Origin: Streptomyces sp. MA5143a
Lineage (GTDB): Bacteria > Actinomycetota > Actinomycetes > Streptomycetales > Streptomycetaceae
Assembly (NCBI RefSeq): GCF_900290235.1
Contig: NZ_OLMK01000001.1
Coordinates: 142,403 to 206,402, forward strand
Direction: 5' to 3'
DNA: 64,000 nt
Numbering within the stretch: the first letter of the stretch is position 1; each line of letters starts with the position of its first letter. The notes beneath the pieces were generated by a model. The model saw only the letters and a list, made by a program, of their open reading frames with translations, made no database searches and had not been told where the DNA came from. The translations under genes and the position numbers were made by a program. Below, in pieces: positions 52,556 to 59,307 of the stretch.

Positions 52556-53887
52556 ATGACCGTGTCACCCTCGTCGCCGGTGCGGCCCGGCGCCGACGCC
52601 GGTGTCCGCCCGGAGCGGCCGAGCGTCACCGAACTGCGGCTCTCGGCCTTCGCGGGCCACCGCGGCACCGCCTTCCCGCTCGGACCGCTCACCCTCCTCA
52701 CCGGGCCCAGCGGCAGCGGCAAGACGACGGCGCTCAGAGCGTACGAGGCGCTCGCGCGGCTCGGCGGCGGCGCCCGCCTCGACGAGGCGTTCCCCGACCC
52801 GCACGGATGCGTGCCCGAGCGGGCCCGCCCGGACACCCAGCGCCGCCGCGGCTTCCGTCTCGGCTGCACCGCCGACGGCCCCGAGGGCCCCATCCGGCTC
52901 GACATCGCCGTCCAGGCAGACCCCGAACTCCGCGTCGTCGGCGAGCGGTTGACCTCCGGCGGGCTGACCCTCCTGGAGACCGCGCTGGTCGACCCGAGCC
53001 GCCCCGTCGTCCAGGCCGCCTGGCACACCGCGGGCGCGTCCCCCGTCACCCGCGGCCCCCTGCCCGACGACCGCCTCGGCACCGCCCTGCTTCCCCTGCG
53101 CGTCGCCGGCAAGACCGACGGTCAGCGCCGGGTCCTCGCCGCCGCCGAACAGATGGTGGTCGCCCTCCGCTCGGTCTTCGCCTGCGACCCGCGCCCCCGC
53201 CGTATGCGGGCCGCCGTACCGCTCGGCTCCGGCCGCCTCCTGCGCGGCTGCGACAACCTCGCCGACGTGCTGTATCGCACGCGCACGGAGTGCGGCCGAC
53301 GCCACGCGCAACTCGTCGCGGCAGTCCGGGACGGCTGCGTGGGACCGGTCGCCGATCTCCTCGCCGAACCCGCTCCGGGAGGGAACGGGCACGGGGACGC
53401 ACCCAGGGCCGCGCACGGGGCCGGCCACGGAGTCGGCCACGGACGGGGTCGCGGACCCGGTCTCGGGAGCGGACCCGGTCACGGGAACGGGGCAGGTCAC
53501 GGGGGCGGAGCAGGTCACGGGGGCGGGACCGGCCCCGCCCTGGTGCGGGCGGTGCTCGACCGTGGCGACGGCGTGCGGACACCCCTCGCCCTCCTCGGCG
53601 ACGGCGAGCTGCGGTATCTCGCCCTGGCCCTGGTGCTGTTCACCGGCCCCGGTGTACTGGAGGTCGACCCGGTCGCCGAGGTCCCGGCGGCGCTCCAGAC
53701 ACTGACCGTCCTGGCCGACGGCCTCGACCGCTGCCTCGACCCCCGCCAGCGCGCCCAACTCCTGTGCGTGGCGGCCCGCATGGGCGAACGCGGCCACATC
53801 CGGCTGGTGGGCGCGGTGAGCGACGCGTCCTGGGCCGCCGGGGTCCCCGGGGCGACGGTGGTACACCTGGACCGTGAAAGATCCTGA
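52556..53887 (+). CDS. AAA/ABC-type ATPase with His/Gly-repeat insertion
   Basis: This 443-residue ATPase belongs to the RecF/OLD-like AAA class. Strands TELRLSAFAGHRGTAFPLGP lead to Walker A LLTGPSGSGKTTALRAYEAL (near residue 50). Near 340 it has LLGDGELRYLALALVLFTGP, which resembles an ABC signature (LSGGE...LALAL). The expected Walker B DEP is only VDPVAEVPAAL, so ATP hydrolysis may be weak or use another acid. A roughly 45-residue Gly/His-rich repeat (about 277-325) interrupts the fold. ATG 52556 is the start. Its end overlaps the MazG-like gene by 14 bp, so the two are coupled. Confidence 0.75.
   Translation: MTVSPSSPVRPGADAGVRPERPSVTELRLSAFAGHRGTAFPLGPLTLLTGPSGSGKTTALRAYEALARLGGGARLDEAFPDPHGCVPERARPDTQRRRGFRLGCTADGPEGPIRLDIAVQADPELRVVGERLTSGGLTLLETALVDPSRPVVQAAWHTAGASPVTRGPLPDDRLGTALLPLRVAGKTDGQRRVLAAAEQMVVALRSVFACDPRPRRMRAAVPLGSGRLLRGCDNLADVLYRTRTECGRRHAQLVAAVRDGCVGPVADLLAEPAPGGNGHGDAPRAAHGAGHGVGHGRGRGPGLGSGPGHGNGAGHGGGAGHGGGTGPALVRAVLDRGDGVRTPLALLGDGELRYLALALVLFTGPGVLEVDPVAEVPAALQTLTVLADGLDRCLDPRQRAQLLCVAARMGERGHIRLVGAVSDASWAAGVPGATVVHLDRERS
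53388..53530 (+). repeat. in-frame repeats encoding Gly/His-rich loop
   Basis: About 140 bp of ACGGGG/ACGGGG-GCGGG-type short units within the ATPase gene encode AGHGVGHGRGRGPGLGSGPG followed by HGNGAGHGGGAGHGGG. The slippage-prone composition and imperfect periodicity suggest that the number of units varies. The His content could bind metals. Confidence 0.7.
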
Positions 53888-54224
53888 AGCCCCGGACGGA
53901 CTCGACGTCCCCACCCTCCAGCGTCGCCTCGCCGACTTCGCGGCCGCCCGGAACTGGGCGCCGTACCACACGCCGAAGAACCTGGTCTCCGCCCTCAGCG
54001 TCGAGGCGTCCGAACTCGTCGAGATCTTCCAGTGGTTGACGCCCGAGGAGTCGGCCCGGGTGATGTCGGACCCCGACACCGCCCACCGGGTCACCGACGA
54101 GGTCGCCGACGTCCTCGCCTACCTGCTCCAGCTGTGCGAGGTGCTGGACATCGATCCGCTGGCCGCACTGGACGCGAAGATCGACCGCAACGAACGGAGG
54201 TTCCCGGCGCCGGAAGGCCCGTGA
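53874..54224 (+). CDS. MazG-like nucleotide pyrophosphohydrolase
   Basis: This 116-residue all-alpha NTP pyrophosphohydrolase has EASELVEIFQW (the E-x-x-E metal site) and, 20 residues on, DEVADVLAYLLQL (the second E-x-x-D). RNWAPYHTPKNLVSALSVEA opens the domain. It hydrolyses a nucleoside triphosphate (dCTP or a damaged dNTP) to the monophosphate. GTG 53874 lies inside the end of the ATPase gene, a 14-bp overlap, so translation is coupled. The pairing of an ATPase with a nucleotide pyrophosphohydrolase is found in core Streptomyces genomes as well as in defence loci; nothing here proves a defence role. Confidence 0.82.
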   Translation: MKDPEAPDGLDVPTLQRRLADFAAARNWAPYHTPKNLVSALSVEASELVEIFQWLTPEESARVMSDPDTAHRVTDEVADVLAYLLQLCEVLDIDPLAALDAKIDRNERRFPAPEGP

Positions 54225-54286
54225 AGCCGAGCCACCCCACCCGTATGTGACTCTCCGTAGTCGAAATGCGGTGCTCTGCCGACTTG

Positions 54287-54295
54287 TTATCCACA
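54287..54295 (+). promoter_or_regulatory. single DnaA-box match
   Basis: TTATCCACA is identical to the consensus DnaA box and lies about 110 bp ahead of the next gene. A single copy is too few for an origin. It could be a DnaA-regulated promoter or chance. Confidence 0.3.
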
Positions 54296-54407
54296 GATTT
54301 CCGGCTTCCTCTGGCTTTCTGTCTCAGTCACCCTCACTGTGGGTAATGAACGGACAAGAGGTCGGGCGGGACGTGTGAGAGCGCGTCGGGACAGTCGGGA
54401 GCAGCGC

Positions 54408-54884
54408 ATGGACGCGGTGCGGCTCATCTTGGCGAGCAGGCGCGCTCTGGCGGGCAGCGTCGAGGAACCTCAACTGATGGCGGAGGCATGGCAGGCGTAC
54501 GCCCTCGCGCAGGCGATCGGCAGCCGCCTCGCCGTCTCCGGACCACCCGAACTACGCGGTGAGGCACTGGGGTTGACCGAGCTGGCGGGCAGCGGCTGCG
54601 GCATACTCGGCGCTCCTCCGCTCGGGGTGGGCGATTTACGCGCCGCCCAGCTCACCGAGTTGGGCGACGCCCATGACTCCCTCACCCGCCTCGGCGGCCT
54701 CCTCGGCGAGGTCGGTATCGCCCTGGTCGGCCTGGCCAGCGCCGCCGACGAGGAGTCGACGTACTGGCAGTGCATGGAGGCGATCGACGCCGCCGACGAG
54801 GCCCGCGACAGAGTCCTCGAAATGCTCCGCCGTCTGGCGGTTCGGGACCAGGTCCTCGCGGAACGGGACGCGGCGGCCAGCTGA
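54408..54884 (+). CDS. conserved Streptomyces hypothetical protein (DUF6099-like)
   Basis: This 158-residue, mostly helical protein begins MDAVRLILASRRALAGSVEE and ends in DEARDRVLEMLRRLAVRDQV. The body is Ala/Leu/Gly-rich with no known catalytic motif and no membrane span. It resembles the DUF6099 proteins of streptomycetes from memory. ATG 54408 follows GGGAG; GTG 54339 would add 23 residues. It is separated from the MazG gene by 180 bp with a DnaA-box-like site, so it probably has its own promoter. The function is unknown. Confidence 0.65.
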   Translation: MDAVRLILASRRALAGSVEEPQLMAEAWQAYALAQAIGSRLAVSGPPELRGEALGLTELAGSGCGILGAPPLGVGDLRAAQLTELGDAHDSLTRLGGLLGEVGIALVGLASAADEESTYWQCMEAIDAADEARDRVLEMLRRLAVRDQVLAERDAAAS

Positions 54885-54922
54885 ACCGTTCTGACGCCGG
54901 GGGAGGGGAGGAGGGGCGAACA

Positions 54923-54941
54923 GCGCGGTTCCCCGCGCCCC
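54923..54941 (-). repeat. copy of Streptomyces GGGGCGYGGGGAACYGCGC element
   Basis: On the minus strand this reads GGGGCGCGGGGAACCGCGC, differing at two positions from the copy at 63903-63921. Similar sequences are scattered downstream of genes in many Streptomyces genomes; their role is unknown. Confidence 0.6.
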
Positions 54942-55070
54942 GACGAGGACCGGCCCCGCCCCCGCCGCACAACCGGGTGCACCCGCATCGGACGGCGGGA
55001 CGGTCGACGGCTGGGCGGTCGGGTGGTCGGGCGGTCGGGCGGTGAGGCCGGTCGGGCGTCGCGGGGGCGG

Positions 55071-55238
55071 TCAGACGGAGTCCGAGCCCTCCGCCGGGGC
55101 GGGACGCGGCGCCGACAGATCGGCGTCGAGCTGGGACAGGTCCGCGTTCAGGGCAGCCATCAACTCCTCCATCTGCTGGAGCAGACCCTTGGGCTGCGCA
55201 GGCACGGTGGCCTGCTCCGGCACGGCTTCCTGGGACAT
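55071..55238 (-). CDS. 55-residue hypothetical protein
   Basis: A small acidic protein (ATG 55238, perfect GGAGG seven bases upstream). It has a central amphipathic helix, GLLQQMEELMAALNADLSQL, and Pro/Ala-rich ends. The ribosome site and helical core support a real gene. The helix could mediate protein contact or a coiled coil. It is divergent from the F420-dependent oxidoreductase gene. No family is recognised. Confidence 0.6.
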   Translation of the reverse strand: MSQEAVPEQATVPAQPKGLLQQMEELMAALNADLSQLDADLSAPRPAPAEGSDSV

Positions 55239-55477
55239 GTGACGGCCTCCTCGGCCCTCGCCCCCCGAGGGGGCACGTGTGGGAGCGCCCCGGCAGCGAC
55301 CGCCGGCGACGGGTGCCGGGCGGTCCGGCTCCTCCCGAGCAACGATCACCGTTGCCGCCGGTCACTGGCGCCGCCCCTCGCAGACACCGGATCGACGCAT
55401 TTTCACCCGACAGGGCACCACGAGCGCGGCCAGGACCGGTGGAGTTGACCGGCGTCCGAGCGTGCAGGATGGAGGGC

Positions 55478-56401
55478 ATGGATCTTCGCATCTTCACCGA
55501 GCCCCAGCAGGGCGCGACCTACGACAAGCTGCTCACCGTCGCCAAGGCCACGGAGGACCTCGGCTTCGACGCCTTCTTCCGATCGGACCACTACCTCCGC
55601 ATGGGCTCCGTGGACGGGCTGCCCGGCCCCACCGACGCCTGGATCACCCTGGCCGGGCTCGCGCGGGAGACCAAGCGCATCCGGCTCGGCACCCTGATGA
55701 CCGCAGGAACCTTCCGCCTGCCCGGTGTGCTCGCCATCCAGGTCGCCCAGGTCGACCAGATGTCCGGCGGCCGCGTCGAACTCGGCCTGGGCGCGGGCTG
55801 GTTCGAGGAGGAGCACAAGGCGTACGGCATCCCCTTCCCGAAGGAGAAGTTCGCGCGCCTGGAGGAGCAGCTGGCCATCGTCACGGGGCTGTGGGCCACC
55901 GAGGTCGGCAAGACCTTCTCGTACGAGGGCACCCACTACCAGCTGACCGACTCGCCCGCGCTGCCCAAGCCCGCGCAGGCCAAGGTGCCGGTCCTGATCG
56001 GCGGGCACGGCGCGAGCCGCACGCCGCGCCTCGCCGCGCGGTACGCCGACGAGTTCAACATGCCGTTCGGCTCGCTGGAGGACAGCGAGCGGCAGTTCGG
56101 GCGGGTCCGTGCGGCAGCCGAGGAGGCCGGCCGCAAGGGCGACGACCTCGTCTACTCGAACGCGCTGGTCGTCTGCGTGGGCAAGGACGACGCCGAGGTC
56201 GCCCGCCGTGCCGCCGTGATCGGCCGCGAGGTCGACGAGCTCAAGACCAACGGGCTCGCCGGCACCCCCGCCGAGGTCGTCGAGAAGATCGGCCGCTACC
56301 AGGCCATCGGCTCGCAGCGCCTCTACCTCCAGGTCCTCGACCTCGACGACCTGGACCACCTGGAGCTGATCTCCTCGCAGGTGCAGTCGCAGCTGTCGTA
56401 G
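55478..56401 (+). CDS. LLM-class F420-dependent oxidoreductase
   Basis: This 307-residue TIM-barrel protein of the luciferase-like superfamily begins MDLRIFTEPQQGATYDKLLT. It has the FRSDHYL segment that lines the F420 pocket and VAQVDQMSGGRVELGLGAGW, the typical F420-dependent signature. It would use reduced F420 to oxidise or reduce a small molecule, and is often seen as an N5,N10-methylene-H4MPT reductase-like gene in actinobacteria. ATG 55478 has AGGATGGAGG closely upstream; ATG 55469 is an alternative. A hairpin terminator separates it from the convergent methyltransferase. Confidence 0.85.
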   Translation: MDLRIFTEPQQGATYDKLLTVAKATEDLGFDAFFRSDHYLRMGSVDGLPGPTDAWITLAGLARETKRIRLGTLMTAGTFRLPGVLAIQVAQVDQMSGGRVELGLGAGWFEEEHKAYGIPFPKEKFARLEEQLAIVTGLWATEVGKTFSYEGTHYQLTDSPALPKPAQAKVPVLIGGHGASRTPRLAARYADEFNMPFGSLEDSERQFGRVRAAAEEAGRKGDDLVYSNALVVCVGKDDAEVARRAAVIGREVDELKTNGLAGTPAEVVEKIGRYQAIGSQRLYLQVLDLDDLDHLELISSQVQSQLS

Positions 56402-56496
56402 GGCCGGCCCCCTCGGACGACTCGGACCAGGCCCCGCGCCCCCGGCGGGATGCGCGGGGCCCGGTCCTCGGCAGGGGGTGTGGGGCTCCGCCCCTG

Positions 56497-56522
56497 GCCG
56501 GGGGACGGAGCTCCGCCCCGGC
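56497..56522. terminator. bidirectional hairpin terminator
   Basis: GCCGGGG and CCCCGGC flank a GGAGCTCC palindrome in a compact hairpin between the convergent oxidoreductase and methyltransferase genes. Confidence 0.7.
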
Positions 56523-56546
56523 GCCCGCCCCTCGGCGGTCCGGCAC

Positions 56547-57173
56547 TCAGCCCGCGGCGCGGGCGTGCACACTCACCGCGTACCCGCCGCCCTGCTCGTA
56601 GGGGGCGCCGTCCCAGGTGGCGAAGCGCTCCCGGAGGGACAGTCCGGCCTGCTCGCACCAGTCGTCGAAGTCGTTGAGGGTCACCGTCGCCTCGGGCAGT
56701 GGCAGGTGAGCCGTGTCCAGGCCCATACCGGTGACCAGCAGCCCGCCGGGGCGCAGTACGGCGGCCAGTTGCCGGACCACGGTCGGCTCGGTGCCGGGGG
56801 CGAGCAGCGGGATGACGTTGCCGGCGGCGACCACCAGGTCGAAGTCCGAGTCGAGGCCGAGGGTGTCCAGGAGGGCGAGGTCCCCGTGCAGCCACCGTGA
56901 GGCGGGCGCCTCGCGCCGGGCCACGGCCAGCATGGACCGGTCGATGTCCACCCCCGTGCAGTGGTACCCGAGCTCGGCGAGCCGGATGGCGACCCGTCCG
57001 GTGCCGCAGCCGGCGTCGAGGATCCGGGCGCCGGGTTCCAGCAGCGCGGCGCAGAAGGTGGCCTCTCCGTGGACGTCCTGGCCGGAAGCGGCGAGCCGCG
57101 CGAACCGCCGGGCGTACTCCTCCCCGCCCTGCCCGCCCGTCAGCTCCGCCCAACGATCCCGCTGCGTCCCCAT
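56547..57173 (-). CDS. class I SAM-dependent methyltransferase
   Basis: This 208-residue protein has motif I ARILDAGCGTGRVAIRLAEL (around residue 50), an acidic ribose ligand in TGVDIDRSML, and DLVVAAGNVIPLL as motif IV. The N-terminal helix (WAELTGGQGGEEYARRFARL) resembles the methyltransferases with a YdaC/UbiE-type core. No specific substrate motif is seen. It is convergent with the F420 oxidoreductase and upstream of a relic-bearing gap, so there is no operon context. Confidence 0.8.
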   Translation of the reverse strand: MGTQRDRWAELTGGQGGEEYARRFARLAASGQDVHGEATFCAALLEPGARILDAGCGTGRVAIRLAELGYHCTGVDIDRSMLAVARREAPASRWLHGDLALLDTLGLDSDFDLVVAAGNVIPLLAPGTEPTVVRQLAAVLRPGGLLVTGMGLDTAHLPLPEATVTLNDFDDWCEQAGLSLRERFATWDGAPYEQGGGYAVSVHARAAG

Positions 57174-57387
57174 GTCCCGCGTGCCCTCCGCTCAGCCCTC
57201 GTCCCCGGATCGAGGCACCGTCCCGGCGCCCCGACCGATCGAGGCACCGTCCCCGGCGCCCTCACCGATCGTCGCACGAGCCGCCCGACCCGACCCGACC
57301 CGCGCCGCCCGACCCGACCCGCGCCGCCCGGATCTCCAGGGGCGAACACCAGGTCCGATTCCCGCCGGTTTCCGGTGCCGGCGGCGG
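57174..57387. repeat. gap with short tandem repeats
   Basis: Two imperfect copies of GATCGAGGCACCGTCC-CCGGCGCCC (near 57208 and 57238) and CCCGACCCGACC/GCGCCGCCCGA units (57284-57335) fill the gap between the methyltransferase start and an SDR relic. No gene is supported. Confidence 0.55.
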
Positions 57388-57526
57388 CGATGCTTCCGGC
57401 TTCACCGCTGTCGGCCGCTACGCGCAAGCCGCCGAGATCGCGGGCACCGTCGCCCACCTGGCAGGCCCCGACGGCGCGTACATCACCGGAGCCTCGATCC
57501 ACGTCGACGGCGGCTTCACCGCCTGA
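57388..57526 (+). pseudogene. C-terminal relic of a short-chain dehydrogenase
   Basis: A 46-codon stretch reads GRYAQAAEIAGTVAHLAGPD then GAYITGASIHVDGGFTA and stops at TGA 57526. This is the well-known end of FabG-like SDRs (xxYITGxxxxVDGGxxA). There is no Rossmann N-terminus or catalytic YxxxK upstream, only GC-rich repeats, so it is the tail of a deleted gene. Confidence 0.7.
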
Positions 57527-57687
57527 CCCACGAACGCGGCGCCTCGACACCCCGCACGAGGACGAGGTGACGGCCGGTGAGCCGCCCACCGGCCGTCGTC
57601 CGGTCCGGGCCGAAAATACTCACTGACCAGAGCACGTTCTCTGTAGGTTGTAGGGACACTTCCAACCCGACTCGAGGCCAACTCCAC

Positions 57688-59307
57688 GTGTTCCTGACGA
57701 TCAGTACCACCGGCACCCCAGAGCGCCCCGCGACCGACCTCGGTTACCTGCTGCACAAGCATCCCGACAACGCGCAAGCGTTCTCCACGTCGTACGGCAA
57801 GGCGCATGTCCTCTACCCGGAGGCGGGCGTCGAGCGGTGCACGGCCGCGCTGCTGCTGGAGGTCGACGCGGTGGCCCTGGTCCGGCGGGGCAAGGGCAAG
57901 GGCCGCGGCGGCGCCCCGGACGCGGCGCTCGCCCAGTACGTCAACGACCGCCCGTACGCGGCCTCCTCCCTGCTCGCCGTCGCGCTGAGCAGCGTCTTCT
58001 CCAGCGCGATGAGCGGCCGCTGCACCGCCCGGCCCGACGCCCCGGGCGAGGCCCGCCCCCTGCGCATCGAGATACCCGCGCTGCCCGCGCGCGGCGGCCC
58101 CGACCTCGTAGCCAAGCTGTTCGAGCCGCTCGGCTGGACGGTCACCGCCGAGGCGGTGCCGCTCGACACACAGTTCCCGGAGTGGGGCGCCTCCCGGTAC
58201 GTCCACCTGGTCCTGGAGTCGGAGTCGCTGACCCTGTCCGAGGCACTGCGCCACCTCTACGTCCTGCTGCCGGTCCTCGACGACGCCAAGCACTACTGGG
58301 TGTCGTCCGACGAGGTCGACAAGCTGCTGCGGGCCGGTGAGGGCTGGCTGTCCGGCCACCCGGAGCAGAAGCTGATCACCAGCCGCTATCTCTCCCGCCG
58401 CTGGTCGCTGACCCGCCAGGCCATGGAGCGCCTGGAACTCGTACGCCTGGCCGAGGCCGACGACAGCGAGGTCGAGGAGATCGACAACGCCGTCGAGGAC
58501 CCGGAGGAGATGGAGGAGACGGCGGCGACCGATGCCTCGGATGCCGCCGGTGCCTCCGATGCCGCCGGGACGGCCGGGGGAACGGACGGTGCCGTCCCCA
58601 CCACCGCCGACAGCCCCGTCCCCACCACCGCAGACGGCCCGGCCGAGACCGCCGTGCCCACCGAGGACAGGCCCACCCCCCTCGCCGTGCTCCGCCGCGA
58701 CGCGATCATCGCGGCGCTGAAGGACTCCGGTGCCGCCCGGGTGCTCGACCTCGGCTGTGGGCAGGGCCAGCTCGTGCAGGCGCTGCTCAAGGACCCGCGG
58801 TTCACCGAGATCGTCGGCACCGATGTGTCGATGCGCGCGCTCACCATCGCCTCCCGCCGCCTCAAGCTCGACCGCATGGGCGAGCGGCAGGCCTCGCGCG
58901 TGCAGCTCTTCCAGAGCTCCCTCGCCTACACCGACAACCGGCTGGGGGGCTACGACGCCGCCGTGCTCTCCGAGGTCATCGAGCACCTCGACCTGCCCCG
59001 GCTGCCCGCCCTGGAGTACGCCGTGTTCGGCTCGGCCCGCCCCCGGACCGTCCTCGTGACCACCCCGAACGTCGAGTACAACGTCCGCTGGGAGACCCTC
59101 CCGGCCGGTCACGTCCGCCACGGCGACCACCGCTTCGAGTGGACGCGCGAGGAGTTCCGCGCCTGGGCGGCCACGGTGGCCGAACGGCACGGCTACGACG
59201 TCGCGTTCGTGCCCGTCGGACCCGACGACCCGGAGGTGGGGCCACCCACCCAGATGGCCGTGTTCAGCATCAGCGACAGGAACGAGAAGGAGGCGAAGGC
59301 GGCATGA
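57688..59307 (+). CDS. hen1: Hen1 3'-terminal RNA ribose 2'-O-methyltransferase
   Basis: This 539-residue bacterial Hen1 has an N-terminal domain (residues 1-240) that activates Pnkp ligase. An Asp/Glu/Ala-rich linker follows (about 255-325). The C-terminal methyltransferase domain has RVLDLGCGQGQLVQALL for SAM, the metal site AVLSEVIEHLDLPRLP, and GDHRFEWTREEF. It methylates the 2'-OH of the RNA 3' end at a break before Pnkp seals it, making the repaired RNA resistant to the same ribotoxin. GTG 57688 gives the standard MFLTISTTG start. Its stop overlaps the Pnkp ATG, the known operon order. Confidence 0.92.
   Translation: MFLTISTTGTPERPATDLGYLLHKHPDNAQAFSTSYGKAHVLYPEAGVERCTAALLLEVDAVALVRRGKGKGRGGAPDAALAQYVNDRPYAASSLLAVALSSVFSSAMSGRCTARPDAPGEARPLRIEIPALPARGGPDLVAKLFEPLGWTVTAEAVPLDTQFPEWGASRYVHLVLESESLTLSEALRHLYVLLPVLDDAKHYWVSSDEVDKLLRAGEGWLSGHPEQKLITSRYLSRRWSLTRQAMERLELVRLAEADDSEVEEIDNAVEDPEEMEETAATDASDAAGASDAAGTAGGTDGAVPTTADSPVPTTADGPAETAVPTEDRPTPLAVLRRDAIIAALKDSGAARVLDLGCGQGQLVQALLKDPRFTEIVGTDVSMRALTIASRRLKLDRMGERQASRVQLFQSSLAYTDNRLGGYDAAVLSEVIEHLDLPRLPALEYAVFGSARPRTVLVTTPNVEYNVRWETLPAGHVRHGDHRFEWTREEFRAWAATVAERHGYDVAFVPVGPDDPEVGPPTQMAVFSISDRNEKEAKAA

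Noticed and set aside
54287..54295. TTATCCACA as part of a replication origin
   Set aside because: Only one box, no dnaA/dnaN or box cluster. Kept merely as a single-site note.
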